From Vibrio bivalvicida (GTDB lineage Bacteria; Pseudomonadota; Gammaproteobacteria; Enterobacterales; Vibrionaceae), in the NCBI RefSeq assembly GCF_001399455.2, contig NZ_LLEI02000021.1, positions 620,001 to 684,000 of the forward strand: a stretch of 64,000 bases of DNA. The letters run 5' to 3'. This document shows positions 7,961 to 18,400 of the stretch, piece by piece. Within the stretch, counting starts at the first letter, position 1, and every line of letters starts with the position of its first letter. A program made the translations under genes and the position numbers. The notes beneath the pieces were generated by a model that saw nothing but the letters and a program-made list of their open reading frames with translations, did not search any database and was not told the origin of the DNA.

Positions 7961-8241
7961 GTTGCTTGATTAGGATCAAGCAACCCGATTTGAATGCCTC
8001 CGGAGTCGAGCCCGATAGTTCAACTAAAACCTAACTAATGGGTGCCCACGAGGAGTCTCGTAGTGAATTACTGCTAACGGTGGTGTATCAAGTCTAGAGC
8101 AGCCTAGCATATGTAGCTCGTGAGCTACTCACATCCAAAAAATGTCAGTGCCCTTTATGTGTTTTGTTGAATATTTTACTGGTCAAGCGTACTCTCTCAC
8201 TACCTAGAGAGTGTCATCAGATGGGTACAGCCGGAGGATAA

Positions 8242-8871
8242 ATGTCTATCTCAGTTATTTCTTGGAACATGCAAGGTGGTGTAGCGAATAATGCCGACAA
8301 GGAGCTGACGTTAAAAACGATGTGTGCACTGTATGACGTTGTTATGGTCCAAGAGTGCGGGACTATCGCGACGCTAAACCAATTTGCAGGAAAGAGTGTT
8401 ATCGGATCACTCCAAGCTGGAGCATTGAACAATCGGTGTTCTGTGGCGATCATTACGAATAAACATTCTAAGTACGATATAGCGTACCTTTCTACCTCGG
8501 GTCGCCCGATAATTAGCGTTTTGGTTGGCGATGTTTGGTTATCGACGATACACGCAACGTCGGGAGGTATCGGTGGTACGGATCTTACAGCTACTTTGGC
8601 GTACGCTACAAAAACCTTGGTTGGGGCAGATGGTAAGTATTTGTTGGGAGGAGATTTCAACATTCTTTTCAATGGTGAAGAGAACTGCATCAATGTTGGA
8701 TCCAGTTATCGTCCGGATAACTATAGCCTTCATACGTTTAAAAGGAGAACGCACAGTAGTGGCGCTAGCCTTGATGCGTTCGCATCTAGAGCTCTAGAAA
8801 TAAAAAGTGGGCCGAGCGTTGTCGTAGAAAAACTATCGGACCATTATCCAATAACAACCAGCATAGCATAG
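8242..8871 (+). CDS. CdtB-like endonuclease/exonuclease/phosphatase family protein
   Basis: This 209-residue protein has a strong ribosome binding site (GGAGG, six bases before ATG). It carries the full set of DNase I-like catalytic motifs: SWNMQGG at the N-terminus, VQECG for the metal-binding glutamate, STIHATSGG for the first histidine, GGDFNILF for the Asp-Asn pair, and SDHYP at the C-terminus for the Asp-His pair. The WNxQG / VQExG / HAxxGG spacing is closest to the cytolethal distending toxin CdtB type within the family. It has no signal peptide and is shorter than CdtB (about 270 residues), and no CdtA or CdtC gene is nearby. The substrate could be DNA or phosphoinositide. Function beyond hydrolase is not certain. 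Confidence 0.75.
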   Translation: MSISVISWNMQGGVANNADKELTLKTMCALYDVVMVQECGTIATLNQFAGKSVIGSLQAGALNNRCSVAIITNKHSKYDIAYLSTSGRPIISVLVGDVWLSTIHATSGGIGGTDLTATLAYATKTLVGADGKYLLGGDFNILFNGEENCINVGSSYRPDNYSLHTFKRRTHSSGASLDAFASRALEIKSGPSVVVEKLSDHYPITTSIA

Positions 8872-8897
8872 TGAAACGCTCGTTGAGTATAGTCCGG

Positions 8898-9647
8898 TCA
8901 TACCACGGCAACGCATAAGAGGTAGTTTTCGCACGATTTATAATGACACACAAGTGGTGAGAAGGCTTTTCTTTTTAGTAGGCTAGGTGATGGAGAAAAC
9001 ACTAGGTGATCGGTTTTTACATCCACTAACTCAACCACATCGAAATTGAGCACTTCCTTCACTTGTGGATAAATCGCTTTATACAGTGCTTCTTTTGCAG
9101 AAAACATCAACGTCACTTTCTGTTCAATCGATAACCTTGTCGGTTGCAGTTTTTCTAGCTCTAGCTCGCTGCAAACTATGGTTATGACATCTCTTGCTTC
9201 TACAGCAGATAACCAGTGTTGAATATCGACCCCAACGTTTCTATCTGGAATCAGATCACGGGGTATCACAGCCGAAACCGCTAGATTTTTGCTATGAGAA
9301 ATGGAACCTGAGAAGTGGCTCGGAAACTGAGGTGAGCGATCTTGGTTTACACCTATATTGTGTACTTCATGATACTTGTCCATTGAATACTGAGCGGCCA
9401 CTCTACCTGCAATGAACTCTGCCTTGCGCTTTTTGTTGGCGTTTTTTAGTGAAGGTGGCAAATAGAGTGCAGTATTAATCGTTTTCGGATACAGCTCCAC
9501 GTCGTACTCTACGGTGCTAAGATGTACCAGATTATTATCGACATTTATCGAAATGTCAGGAAGCCGTGTTAGCCAGTATAATGAATAGCTTCGATTTGCT
9601 GTGACTAGATTCATTGTGTACTTAATTAAGGCTTCATCTGTTCCCAT
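8898..9647 (-). CDS. 4'-phosphopantetheinyl transferase, EntD-like
   Basis: This 249-residue enzyme would transfer the phosphopantetheine arm of coenzyme A to the serine of the peptidyl carrier domains of the two NRPSs nearby, making them active. It shows the family motifs GVDIQ (Mg-binding aspartate) and FSAKEALYKAIYP, with the N-terminal AGRVAAQY segment and ISHSKNLAV in the usual EntD order. It is transcribed away from the transporter and NRPS genes and shares with them a promoter region containing a Fur-box-like palindrome, so iron control of both directions is likely. It converges on the CdtB-like gene with only 26 bases between them. Confidence 0.9.
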   Translation of the reverse strand: MGTDEALIKYTMNLVTANRSYSLYWLTRLPDISINVDNNLVHLSTVEYDVELYPKTINTALYLPPSLKNANKKRKAEFIAGRVAAQYSMDKYHEVHNIGVNQDRSPQFPSHFSGSISHSKNLAVSAVIPRDLIPDRNVGVDIQHWLSAVEARDVITIVCSELELEKLQPTRLSIEQKVTLMFSAKEALYKAIYPQVKEVLNFDVVELVDVKTDHLVFSPSPSLLKRKAFSPLVCHYKSCENYLLCVAVV

Positions 9648-9673
9648 TTAATACCCCTAACTATCGCATAACT

Positions 9674-9700
9674 AAATGCAAATGAAAATGGTTTGCATTT
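9674..9700. promoter_or_regulatory. Fur-box-like palindrome between divergent siderophore genes
   Basis: AAATGCAAA (9674-9682) and TTTGCATTT (9692-9700) are perfect inverted repeats around TGAAAATGG. The site lies between the phosphopantetheinyl transferase (start 9647, minus) and the ABC importer (start 9791, plus). The AAATGA-AAATGG-TTTGCATTT pattern and its position suit a Fur site, although it is not a textbook GATAAT repeat. Confidence 0.65.
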
Positions 9701-9790
9701 ATATATTTACTGTTATATAAATTCCACCTTGTTAATCAATCGTGTTCTATTGATTAACCCTATGTAAAAAGAGAGTTTAAGGGAAAAGAT

Positions 9791-10555
9791 ATGCTCGAAG
9801 CTAGAAAGCTAGCATTTAGCGTTGGTGACAGAGAGCTGTTGTCAGATTTTGATATGAATTTTGAACCTGGCAAGATATATGCGCTTGTCGGCCATAATGG
9901 CTCAGGTAAATCGACGTTACTTAAACTCCTTGCTCAACAACAAAAATCAACCGATGGGGATGTCGTGTTGCAGGGCAAATCCGTCTCTCAGTGGTCTGAT
10001 AAAAAATTCGCTCAGCAAATTGCCTATCTTCCTCAGCATTTGCCACCTACCGATAGCCTTTCAGGAAAAGACCTAGTGAGTTTTGGTCGCTACCCGTGGC
10101 ACGGCTTACTTGGACGTTTAACTAGCCAAGACAAGCAGTTCATAGAACAAGCCATGCAAATGACCGATACCACAAAGTATGCAGACCGTCTTGTGGATAC
10201 GTTGTCGGGCGGTGAACGGCAGCGAGTTTGGTTAGCCATGCTATTGGCGCAAAGAACACAATATCTACTACTTGATGAACCTTTGTCAGCGCTTGATATT
10301 GCTCATCAAGTTGAAATGCTCGAACTCATCAAAAAGCTCGCGACTGAGCTTGAGTTGGGCGTGTTAATCGTGATTCATGATATTAATATGGCGGCGCGCT
10401 TCTGCGATCATATTGTCGCGCTGCATAGCGGTAAGATGATTGCGCAAGGTTCGGTATCGGAAGTTTTCACTGAACCTCAATTGCACGATATCTACGGAAT
10501 CAAAATGCAGATAACGGATCATGCGGCAGGTTATCCGGTGGCAATGCCATGCTAG
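9791..10555 (+). CDS. Fe-hydroxamate siderophore ABC importer, ATPase
   Basis: This 254-residue FecE/FhuC-type ATPase energises uptake of the ferric siderophore across the inner membrane. Walker A is GHNGSGKST at about residues 35-43, the signature is LSGGERQRVW, and Walker B is YLLLDEPLSALD, followed by the switch VIHDINMAARF. Its end overlaps the start of the binding protein gene by seven bases, and that gene in turn overlaps the permease gene, so the three form one operon. It is the first gene downstream of the Fur-box-like palindrome. Confidence 0.92.
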   Translation: MLEARKLAFSVGDRELLSDFDMNFEPGKIYALVGHNGSGKSTLLKLLAQQQKSTDGDVVLQGKSVSQWSDKKFAQQIAYLPQHLPPTDSLSGKDLVSFGRYPWHGLLGRLTSQDKQFIEQAMQMTDTTKYADRLVDTLSGGERQRVWLAMLLAQRTQYLLLDEPLSALDIAHQVEMLELIKKLATELELGVLIVIHDINMAARFCDHIVALHSGKMIAQGSVSEVFTEPQLHDIYGIKMQITDHAAGYPVAMPC

Positions 10556-11430
10556 GTTTTAAAGCAATCACTGCTATTTGCCTGCTAGCGTTCTCCACGG
10601 CGACGCCAGTACTGGCGGAAAATAAGCCTTCAGATGGTCCATTGCGAGTTATGTCGATTGACTGGTCTCAAACAGAAACTATGATTGCGCTAGGCATCAC
10701 GCCAATCGCGTCTGCACAGCAATCTGATTACAACGATTGGGTTAGAAGCCCTAAGATTCCTGCTGAAACTGTCGATGTAGGTCTGAGAACTCAGCCTAAT
10801 CTAGAAAGGCTTTCAGAATTAGAACTCGACACTATTTTCCTTTCTCCGAGATTCTCTTCGCTCGAAACTCAGCTTTCTCGCATTGCGCCAGTAAAAATTC
10901 TTGGCTTATACAAGGTCGGAGAGGTGAACTGGGAGGCCGTAACGGATTTTACTCGTCGTATGGCAAAAGAAGTGAAGGCGGAAAGCCAAGCCGAACAGCT
11001 AATCGCTGATAGTGAGCAAAAGTTAAATACACTTAAGGGTAAACTACCCGCTGAGCTTGCTCCGGTGTTACTTGTTCAGTTTATGGATACCAAACATGTA
11101 CGCGTGTTTGGAGAAAATAGCATTTATAAAGTGGCGTTGAATCAACTTGGCATTCAAAACGCTTGGAACAAAGAAACCAATGCGTGGGGCTTCAATTTAA
11201 CGGGCATTGATAAGTTACAGGGTATCGAAGGGCAGATTGTAGTGATTGAGCCGCTGCCTGCAGGAGTTAAAGAGCATCTAGCACAAGATCAATACTGGCA
11301 ATATTTAGTTAAGCAAACAGGTCACCCTTCATTATTGGTTGAGCCGACTTGGAGCTTTGGCGGTCTGCCTTCCGCGCTGCGTTTTGCCAATCTGATCACG
11401 GCTGCATTGACTGAAGAGGTAACACAATGA
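10549..11430 (+). CDS. Fe-hydroxamate siderophore periplasmic binding protein (FhuD-like)
   Basis: This 293-residue protein has a signal peptide ending PVLAENK and should be a periplasmic protein that captures ferric siderophore and hands it to the permease. The mature part follows the FhuD/BtuF fold: an early [19 protein letters not shown] segment, [19 protein letters not shown], and a late [13 protein letters not shown]. It overlaps the ATPase gene by seven bases and the permease gene by four. Confidence 0.9.
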   Translation: MLGFKAITAICLLAFSTATPVLAENKPSDGPLRVMSIDWSQTETMIALGITPIASAQQSDYNDWVRSPKIPAETVDVGLRTQPNLERLSELELDTIFLSPRFSSLETQLSRIAPVKILGLYKVGEVNWEAVTDFTRRMAKEVKAESQAEQLIADSEQKLNTLKGKLPAELAPVLLVQFMDTKHVRVFGENSIYKVALNQLGIQNAWNKETNAWGFNLTGIDKLQGIEGQIVVIEPLPAGVKEHLAQDQYWQYLVKQTGHPSLLVEPTWSFGGLPSALRFANLITAALTEEVTQ

Positions 11431-13403
11431 GAATTCTATCTCTGAGTCTTGTTGCGATACTTGCGGCATTTACTCTGGCAATCGTTGGATTCCAATTAAT
11501 CGCATCAGGTAATTTTTCTGCGGGTGTTGGCAGTTTGTTTCAAGCGGATTGGATGTCTCCAGAATCTGTTAAGCTTCACCTAACTTGGTGGCCTAGATTT
11601 TTTACTACGCTAATTGCTGGTGCTGCATTAGCCGCTGCCGGGGTTTTGATGCAACAGGTTCTGCGTAACCCACTGGCTTCTCCTTCTACTTTGGGCGTTG
11701 CTAGTGGCGCAAGTTTTGCGTTGATGCTGGCAACCTTGTATGCCCCTTGGTTACTGACGTTTTCTAAATCACTGGTTACTTTGCTTGGTGGCGTGGGAAC
11801 AATGGCACTGGTATTTGCACTGTCATGGCGTCGTGCACTTTCACCGACAGTTGTGGTGGTTTCGGGTCTGGTCATTAACCTCTACTTCGGCGCCGTTAGC
11901 ACTGTCCTGTTGATGATGAATCAGGATAAGCTGTCTGGCTTAATGATTTGGGGAGCTGGCTCACTCGTCCAAACCGGATGGTCAGATATTGCTTATCTCG
12001 CGCCAAGACTCGGGTTAGCGATTGGTATTTCATTCCTATTTGTTAAGCCGCTAACCTTGTTGGAATTATCTGAAGAAGGCGCGAAAAGCCTTGGCGTATC
12101 TCTGGCAAAGCTGCGCGTCATATGTCTTGGCCTTGCAGTGTTACTGACATCTTGGGTGGTTGCTAAAGTTGGCGTGATTGGCTTCGTAGGCCTCGCAGCC
12201 CCAGCGATTGCTCGCGCAACTGGTGTGCATCGTCTTGTGCCTAAGTTAATCGTCTCCATGCTGTTAGGTGGTTTACTACTAACGCTTACGGATCTGCTTA
12301 TCCAGCAGCTCCCAGGTATTGCCGCTATGATTGTGCCAACTGGTGCCGCTACTGCTGCATTAGGTGCTCCTCTATTATTGTGGTTACTGCCAAGGTTGTC
12401 GATGCGTAGTCAAACCCAGACGCAAACAGTGATGACGCGCCATAGTGAGCAAGTGAAATCGCTTAATCGAAATGCGATCGCCTTGGTTGCTATTTTACTG
12501 CCCATTGTTTTGTTTGTTTTTAGTACCACTTCGATTCAGAGCTCAGGCTGGCAATGGTTGGTCACCTCTGGTGAGTGGAACTTGTTGGAATGGCGTTGGC
12601 CCCGACTTGTTGCCGCTGCTCTGGCTGGTGTGATGTTGGCTACAGCAGGTACTGTGATCCAGCGTTTAAGTGGTAACCCGATGGCGAGCCCTGAAGTGAT
12701 AGGTATCAGTTCTGGCACGGCCTTGGGGTTAGTCATCGCGATGTTCTCTGGTATTGGCGTTAGTTTAGTTGGCCTGTACTTAGGTGGTTTGTTAGGCGCT
12801 TTGGCCTCGCTGTCTGTTATTGTTTTGCTCAACCGCAAGTCTGGCTTCCAGCCCGAGCGTGTTTTGCTAACAGGTGTGGCTATCACAGCTTTGATGAACG
12901 CGGTACAAAGCTTCGTATTGGCTGGAGGAGACCCACGCAGTTATCAAGTATTAGCGTGGCTTTCTGGCTCAACCTATTACGTTACTGAAGCAACACTTAT
13001 TCCATTGGCTGTCGCCGCTATCGTGTTGGTCGGACTGAGTTTTGTGACCGTTCGATGGTTAGATATTCTACCATTGGGAGACGCCAGTTCTCGCGCACTT
13101 GGAGTGAAAGTAGGGCAAGCGAGAGGCTTATTATTGCTACTTGTTGCCTTGTTGACAGTGAGCGCGACGTTGGTTGTTGGCCCGCTTAGTTTCATTGGCC
13201 TGATGGCTCCCCATTTAGCACGTTTGTTCTGGTTTAGTCGCGCTCGTGAACATCTTATTTGTTCAGCACTTGTCGGTATGGGCTTAATGCTACTGGCAGA
13301 TTGGCTAGGTCGTCAGATGTTGTACCCACAAGAAATCCCAGCTGGTTTGGTGGCGTCTTTGATTGGCGGTATGTACCTGATGTGGGGACTTCGCAGACTC
13401 TAA
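11427..13403 (+). CDS. Fe-hydroxamate siderophore ABC permease, fused double-domain (FhuB-like)
   Basis: This 658-residue, strongly hydrophobic protein contains two copies of the FecCD-type permease, as in FhuB. The first half has [20 protein letters not shown] and [12 protein letters not shown], and the second has [20 protein letters not shown] and [11 protein letters not shown]. These are the duplicated substrate-gate and ATPase-contacting motifs of the family. About 20 membrane helices are expected, with a soluble linker around residues 325-345. The length matches FhuB. It ends the importer operon. Confidence 0.93.
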   Translation: MRILSLSLVAILAAFTLAIVGFQLIASGNFSAGVGSLFQADWMSPESVKLHLTWWPRFFTTLIAGAALAAAGVLMQQVLRNPLASPSTLGVASGASFALMLATLYAPWLLTFSKSLVTLLGGVGTMALVFALSWRRALSPTVVVVSGLVINLYFGAVSTVLLMMNQDKLSGLMIWGAGSLVQTGWSDIAYLAPRLGLAIGISFLFVKPLTLLELSEEGAKSLGVSLAKLRVICLGLAVLLTSWVVAKVGVIGFVGLAAPAIARATGVHRLVPKLIVSMLLGGLLLTLTDLLIQQLPGIAAMIVPTGAATAALGAPLLLWLLPRLSMRSQTQTQTVMTRHSEQVKSLNRNAIALVAILLPIVLFVFSTTSIQSSGWQWLVTSGEWNLLEWRWPRLVAAALAGVMLATAGTVIQRLSGNPMASPEVIGISSGTALGLVIAMFSGIGVSLVGLYLGGLLGALASLSVIVLLNRKSGFQPERVLLTGVAITALMNAVQSFVLAGGDPRSYQVLAWLSGSTYYVTEATLIPLAVAAIVLVGLSFVTVRWLDILPLGDASSRALGVKVGQARGLLLLLVALLTVSATLVVGPLSFIGLMAPHLARLFWFSRAREHLICSALVGMGLMLLADWLGRQMLYPQEIPAGLVASLIGGMYLMWGLRRL

Positions 13404-13462
13404 ATTTTAGTCATGAGGGAGGCAATGATCAGCTTTCCTCAATGCTGTTTTAAAAAATTGTT

Positions 13463-13481
13463 GATAATGATAATCACAATA
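13463..13481 (+). promoter_or_regulatory. Fur box before the exporter/NRPS genes
   Basis: GATAATGATAATCACAATA matches 16 of 19 positions of the classical GATAATGATAATCATTATC Fur consensus. It sits 23 bases before the exporter start at 13504, so it should control the exporter, MbtH and NRPS genes. Confidence 0.8.
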
Positions 13482-13503
13482 ATAATTAATACATGGATTT
13501 GAG

Positions 13504-15159
13504 ATGAAATTACTTTTTCAGTTGGCCCATAAACAACATAAAGCGCTCGCTTTGGTTATTTTGTTGAGTGTGGCAAGTGCCTTTCTCAGTATTGGCGTGA
13601 TTGCTTTTATTCAATATGAACTGTTGAGTCAGACAACAAGTGTTCATAGCGCTATCTGGCAATTTGCTGGATTGCTGCTCCTGCTATTGATCACGGCGAC
13701 CGTTGCGCAGGTGTCACTGCACAAGTTAGGCCACCAATTTGTCTATTCAAAGCGCTGTCAATTGGTTAAGCAACTGATCAACACTGATATCGAACAAATA
13801 GAAAATGTCGGTAGTGCTGGGGTGCTGGCCTCACTGAACACCGACATTCGTAATATTACTATTGCCTTCGTTACCTTGCCGGAAATGATTTACGGTATGG
13901 TACTTACCGTAGTGGCATTATCCTATCTCGCGTTCCTCTCACTCCCTCTATTTGGTGTAAGCCTGCTGATGTTAGGTGTGACTGGTGTTATTGGCTATTG
14001 GCTGGTGACTCGTATCACTTTCCACGTCCGTCAGGTTCGTGAGTTGGAAGACAAGCTTTACCACGACTATCAGGCTTTGATCGATGGGCGCAAAGAATTA
14101 TCTCTTAACCCCAATCGAGCTCGTCGGTACTTTGAAGATGAGTTTAGCCCAAACGCTGCAGGCTATCGTGATGAGGTGACAAGAGCGGATATATACAATG
14201 GCTTTGCCGCCAATATGGCAAATACTATCGTTCTTGCCCTAATTGGTTTGAACTTCTATCTCGCACTTGGGTTAGGTTGGGCTAGCTTTGACGTCGCGTC
14301 TACATTTGCATTAGTTATTTTGTTTATGCGTATGCCGTTAATGGCCGCGGTGGGTGCTCTGCCAGGGCTCATTGGCGCCAATATCTCTATGCATAAGCTT
14401 GAATCTTTAGATTTAAGCGACAATCAAAACCTCATTGAGTCAAACTCGACCCTTGATGCTTTTGTCAATATCGACCTGCAGCAGGTGACGTATGAGTATC
14501 GCGCAGACGGAGATGATCAACCCTTTAAAGTTGGCCCAATTAATTTCAAAGCTAACCAAGGTGAGATGATCTTTATCATTGGTGGTAATGGCAGTGGTAA
14601 ATCAACGTTTGCTCGTTTGCTCACAGGTCTTTATCGACCGCACTCTGGTGACGTTTTCCTCAATGGAAAGCAGATGTTAAAACACAATTGGTCTGACTAC
14701 CGTCAACAATTCTCTTCAGTGTTCAGCGACTTTCATTTGTTTCATCAAATCACGGATGGGCAAGGACAAGACATTCCCGAAAGCCAGATTAGCGAGTGGA
14801 TGGATCGTCTGGAAATGAGCCACAAAGTGACTCAAGAGAATGGTCGCTTGTCGGATGTTCGCTATTCACAGGGGCAGCGTAAGCGTCTTGCGCTACTGAT
14901 GGCCGTTGCTGAACAGCGAGGTTGCATACTTCTCGACGAATGGGCTGCAGATCAGGACCCTCGCTTTAGAAAAGTCTTTTACCAACAGTTACTGCCTCTG
15001 CTTAAGGTGCGTGGCGTGACTGTAATCGCTATTACCCACGATGACCGTTACTTCGATGCGGCCGATCGCATCTTCAAGATGGATAGTGGTCAGCTGACGG
15101 AACTCGATACTGTGGATAAATCACAAGCTCAGCAAGCAGTAGAAAGCGTCGTCGCTTAA
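13504..15159 (+). CDS. Cyclic peptide/siderophore export ABC transporter (PvdE/SyrD-like)
   Basis: This 551-residue protein is a fused ABC half-transporter, with about six membrane helices in residues 1-290 and a nucleotide-binding domain after that. Walker A is GGNGSGKST, the signature region is [13 protein letters not shown] and Walker B is [13 protein letters not shown]. The YSQGQRKR signature and DEWAADQDP are typical of the PvdE/SyrD group that exports peptide siderophores or precursors to the periplasm. It lies directly behind a Fur box and ahead of the MbtH and NRPS genes, so the siderophore is its probable cargo. Confidence 0.9.
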   Translation: MKLLFQLAHKQHKALALVILLSVASAFLSIGVIAFIQYELLSQTTSVHSAIWQFAGLLLLLLITATVAQVSLHKLGHQFVYSKRCQLVKQLINTDIEQIENVGSAGVLASLNTDIRNITIAFVTLPEMIYGMVLTVVALSYLAFLSLPLFGVSLLMLGVTGVIGYWLVTRITFHVRQVRELEDKLYHDYQALIDGRKELSLNPNRARRYFEDEFSPNAAGYRDEVTRADIYNGFAANMANTIVLALIGLNFYLALGLGWASFDVASTFALVILFMRMPLMAAVGALPGLIGANISMHKLESLDLSDNQNLIESNSTLDAFVNIDLQQVTYEYRADGDDQPFKVGPINFKANQGEMIFIIGGNGSGKSTFARLLTGLYRPHSGDVFLNGKQMLKHNWSDYRQQFSSVFSDFHLFHQITDGQGQDIPESQISEWMDRLEMSHKVTQENGRLSDVRYSQGQRKRLALLMAVAEQRGCILLDEWAADQDPRFRKVFYQQLLPLLKVRGVTVIAITHDDRYFDAADRIFKMDSGQLTELDTVDKSQAQQAVESVVA

Positions 15160-15203
15160 ACAAATATCAAAACAATAAAAACAACGAATCAGTTGAGGAA
15201 ATT

Positions 15204-15407
15204 ATGAGTATTGACAGCCCAAACACAGAATTCACCGTCGTTATTAACCTTCAAGAGCAGTACAGTATTTGGCCGACTTACCATCCTATTCCAAATGGGT
15301 GGAAGGCAGTTGGGGTAATAGGCAACAAAGAAACTTGCCTTGCCCACATTAATGAAGTGTGGACTGACATGCGTCCGAAAAGCCTGCGAGAAGCGTTAGC
15401 TGAGTAA
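15204..15407 (+). CDS. MbtH-like protein
   Basis: This 67-residue protein carries the MbtH signature: an [19 protein letters not shown] segment, then a GWK-VG-G core and [19 protein letters not shown] at the end. MbtH-like proteins bind and support adenylation domains of NRPSs, here those of the gene that follows. It has a GAGG ribosome binding site and lies between the exporter and the first NRPS gene. Confidence 0.95.
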   Translation: MSIDSPNTEFTVVINLQEQYSIWPTYHPIPNGWKAVGVIGNKETCLAHINEVWTDMRPKSLREALAE

Positions 15408-15431
15408 CATCACTCGCTTTTGCTTAATTTT

Positions 15432-15452
15432 GGTACCTGCAGTTTAGGTACC
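15432..15452 (+). other. Small hairpin between the MbtH and NRPS genes
   Basis: GGTACCT (15432-15438) and AGGTACC (15446-15452) are inverted around GCAGTTT. With a run TTTTT 20 bases later it could act as a weak attenuator or processing site before the large NRPS gene. No function is shown. Confidence 0.3.
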
Positions 15453-15480
15453 TGACATTTAACAGTTTTTAGGTATATGT

Positions 15481-18400
15481 ATGTCAGTGGATGATATCAC
15501 GATGACTCCGGCTAATGGTGGTTGGAGTCCACTTTCTCATTCTCAGCAACGTCTATGGTTGTTCCATCAACTCATGCCAGAGAGTATTGCGTATAACTTA
15601 GGTGGTGTTGCATGGCTATCGGGTGAGGGAATCACTAAAGAAAAAGTCCTAGACGCACTTTCTAAGATATTAGAAATGCACCCAGTCTTGCGTATAAAGA
15701 TCGAACAAAGGGACGGACAACCTCAGCAGTCTGCGCATTATGACCGAATCCCTGTGGCTTTTGTCGATTTGACCGATGAAGCCGATGCTACTGACATTGT
15801 AAAGCGAGAAGCCAAAGCTCAGGCTTACCAGTCGTATAACTTAGGAAATGAGCTACTGTGTAGATTCCACTTATACCAGTTAGCTGAAGATAGGTTTGCT
15901 CTAAGCATTGCTGCGCATCATTTGATTACGGATGCTTGGTCACTACAGTTGTTTGTAAGCTCTATTGTTCAATTTGTATCGGGAAAGTCACCCAAAAGCC
16001 CCAAAGGAATCAGTTACTTTGATTTTTCTAAAAGTCAAAATGACTTCGATCCTGTAAAAGAGAAGGCGGACTGGGAAGCTCTGAAGTTAATGGGTGAAGA
16101 GCCCTGCATTCTTCAAGGCAAGACGACTCAGGAGCAGAGCGCTTATACCGCCGGGCATATAGAAGAATCATTGGGTATTGATGAATCAATCTTGGTCGAA
16201 AAGGCTGCCAAACATTTTAGTGTGACTAAATTCGAGGTGTTGTCTTCTGCGTTGTTGCTGACTCTGTCTTCATATGCCAACAATTCTCAACCAACGATCA
16301 CCGTGCCAGCATTGAATCGAGACTCTGCGAATAGGAGGAATATCGGTTTTTACGTTAATAATGCTGTCTTGGGTGTTCAGGCAAATCCAGAGTTGAACTT
16401 GAAAGAAGTTGTGCAGCAGGTGAAAAGCAATCTGCGCAACTCATTGAAGTTCTCTCATTTACCTATTGAGAAGCTTTTAGGCCAGACGCCGCTTCCTACT
16501 ATTGCATTCAATTATCGTAGTCACGGGCATAAGCTCACTGTGAAAAGCATCGGCGAGCATGGCAACACAATTAAAGGTGTTTTTGAAGAATTCCCAGTGA
16601 CCGAAACACCCTTTGAACTTGTCCTTGATGCTATTGCAGGAGAGCAGCTATCGCTGCGACTTGTTTATGCACAAGAGAAGTTCACTCAAGCTCAAATTGA
16701 CAGCATTTTAAGCACATACAAAAACGTCCTGAACCAGATCTGCCAATCTCCTCAACAGTCTTTAGCACAGACTAACGCGCTTTCTAGCTCAGATGCAGTG
16801 GCCTTAGAAGCGCACTCAACGGTACAACAAACATGGAATCCAGTGACCTTTATGGCGCTGGTGGCTGAGCAAGCAAAACTGCGTCCTGAAAAAGTTGCCT
16901 TAAAACATGGCGATAACACGCTGACTTACGCTGAGTTAGATGCTCAATCGAATGTAATCGCACACTCATTGCGTCAAAGAGAAGTTCAATCAGAAGGTGT
17001 TGTCGGTGTGATGATGGAGCGTGGCACCGATATGCTAGTCGCCATGCTGGGCATCATGAAAGCAGGTTGCGCATTCCTACCGCTTGACCCGGATTATCCT
17101 GCTGAGCGCATCGGCTTTATGCTTGAAGACAGTGAAGCTCAGCAGTTACTGACTCAGCAGCACTTGATGGATAAGGCTCAAGATCTTTTCATCCATTTAG
17201 AGAGTTCCGAAGAGTGCATTGATATTGAATCGTTGTTGGCATCTGAGGTTCCGGCACTCAATGATTGTTCATATCAAGAGATCAACCTAGACCAGCTGGC
17301 GTATTTGATTTACACCTCTGGCTCAACAGGTAAGCCTAAAGGCGTGGCAGTCAGTCATCGCGGACTGACAATGCATGTCCAGACGATTGGCGAGCAGTAT
17401 GGCATGACGCCAGAAGACACAGAGCTGCATTTTGCCTCTATCAGTTTTGATGGTGCTGTTGAGCGTTGGACTGTGCCACTGGCGTTTGGCTCAATGTTGA
17501 TCATTCGAGACCAACAGTTGTGGACACCAGAAAAAACGACTCAAGTATTGGTAGACGAGAACGTAACCATCGCTTGTTTCCCGCCAAGTTATGCAGGCCC
17601 TTGGCTAGATTGGGTTGAACAAACTCAGCCAGATTTGGCTCTGCGCTCATTGACACTAGGTGGTGAGGCATTTACCCGAGAAACCTTTGAGCGAATTCAA
17701 CGTGTGGTGAACCCACCTCGTATCGTCAATGGTTATGGCCCGACAGAAACGGTCGTTACTCCGATGATCTGGCGTGCTTATCCAGAAGATAAACTGGAAA
17801 GCTCGTACGCGCCGATTGGTCAGCCTGTGGGTGACCGTAAGTTGTACGTGCTGGATGAGAATCTTAAACAGGTACCATTTGGATCGGTTGGCGAACTGTA
17901 CATTGGCATGGAGTCTGGCCTTGCTCGCGGTTACTTGAAACGATCTGACTTGACCGCTGAACGTTTTATTCCGGATCCATTTGCCGCTAATGGCGAACGT
18001 ATGTATCGCACTGGTGATTTGGTTCGATTCAGACAAGATGGTGCTGTTGAATATCTTGGCCGTGCGGATCAACAGGTAAAAATTCGCGGCTTCCGTATTG
18101 AGTTAGGAGAGATTGAATCCCGCCTACAAACGCTTGCTAATGCTGAGTTTTGTGCGGTTGTCGCGCATGAGTCACCGACAGGAAAGCGCCTAGTCGGTTA
18201 CGTTCAATTAGCTGAAGCAGAGCAAAAATCGGAATCTCAATGGCGTACAGAGCTAGCTTCCCAGTTGCCAGATTATATGGTGCCGTCACGTATCATCGTT
18301 AACCAGACACTTCCTTTGACACCCGCTGGTAAGGTGGATCGTAAGCAACTTGCCGTACCGGATTGGGATGAAGAACAGAAAGCGGGAGCGCCGCTGGAAG

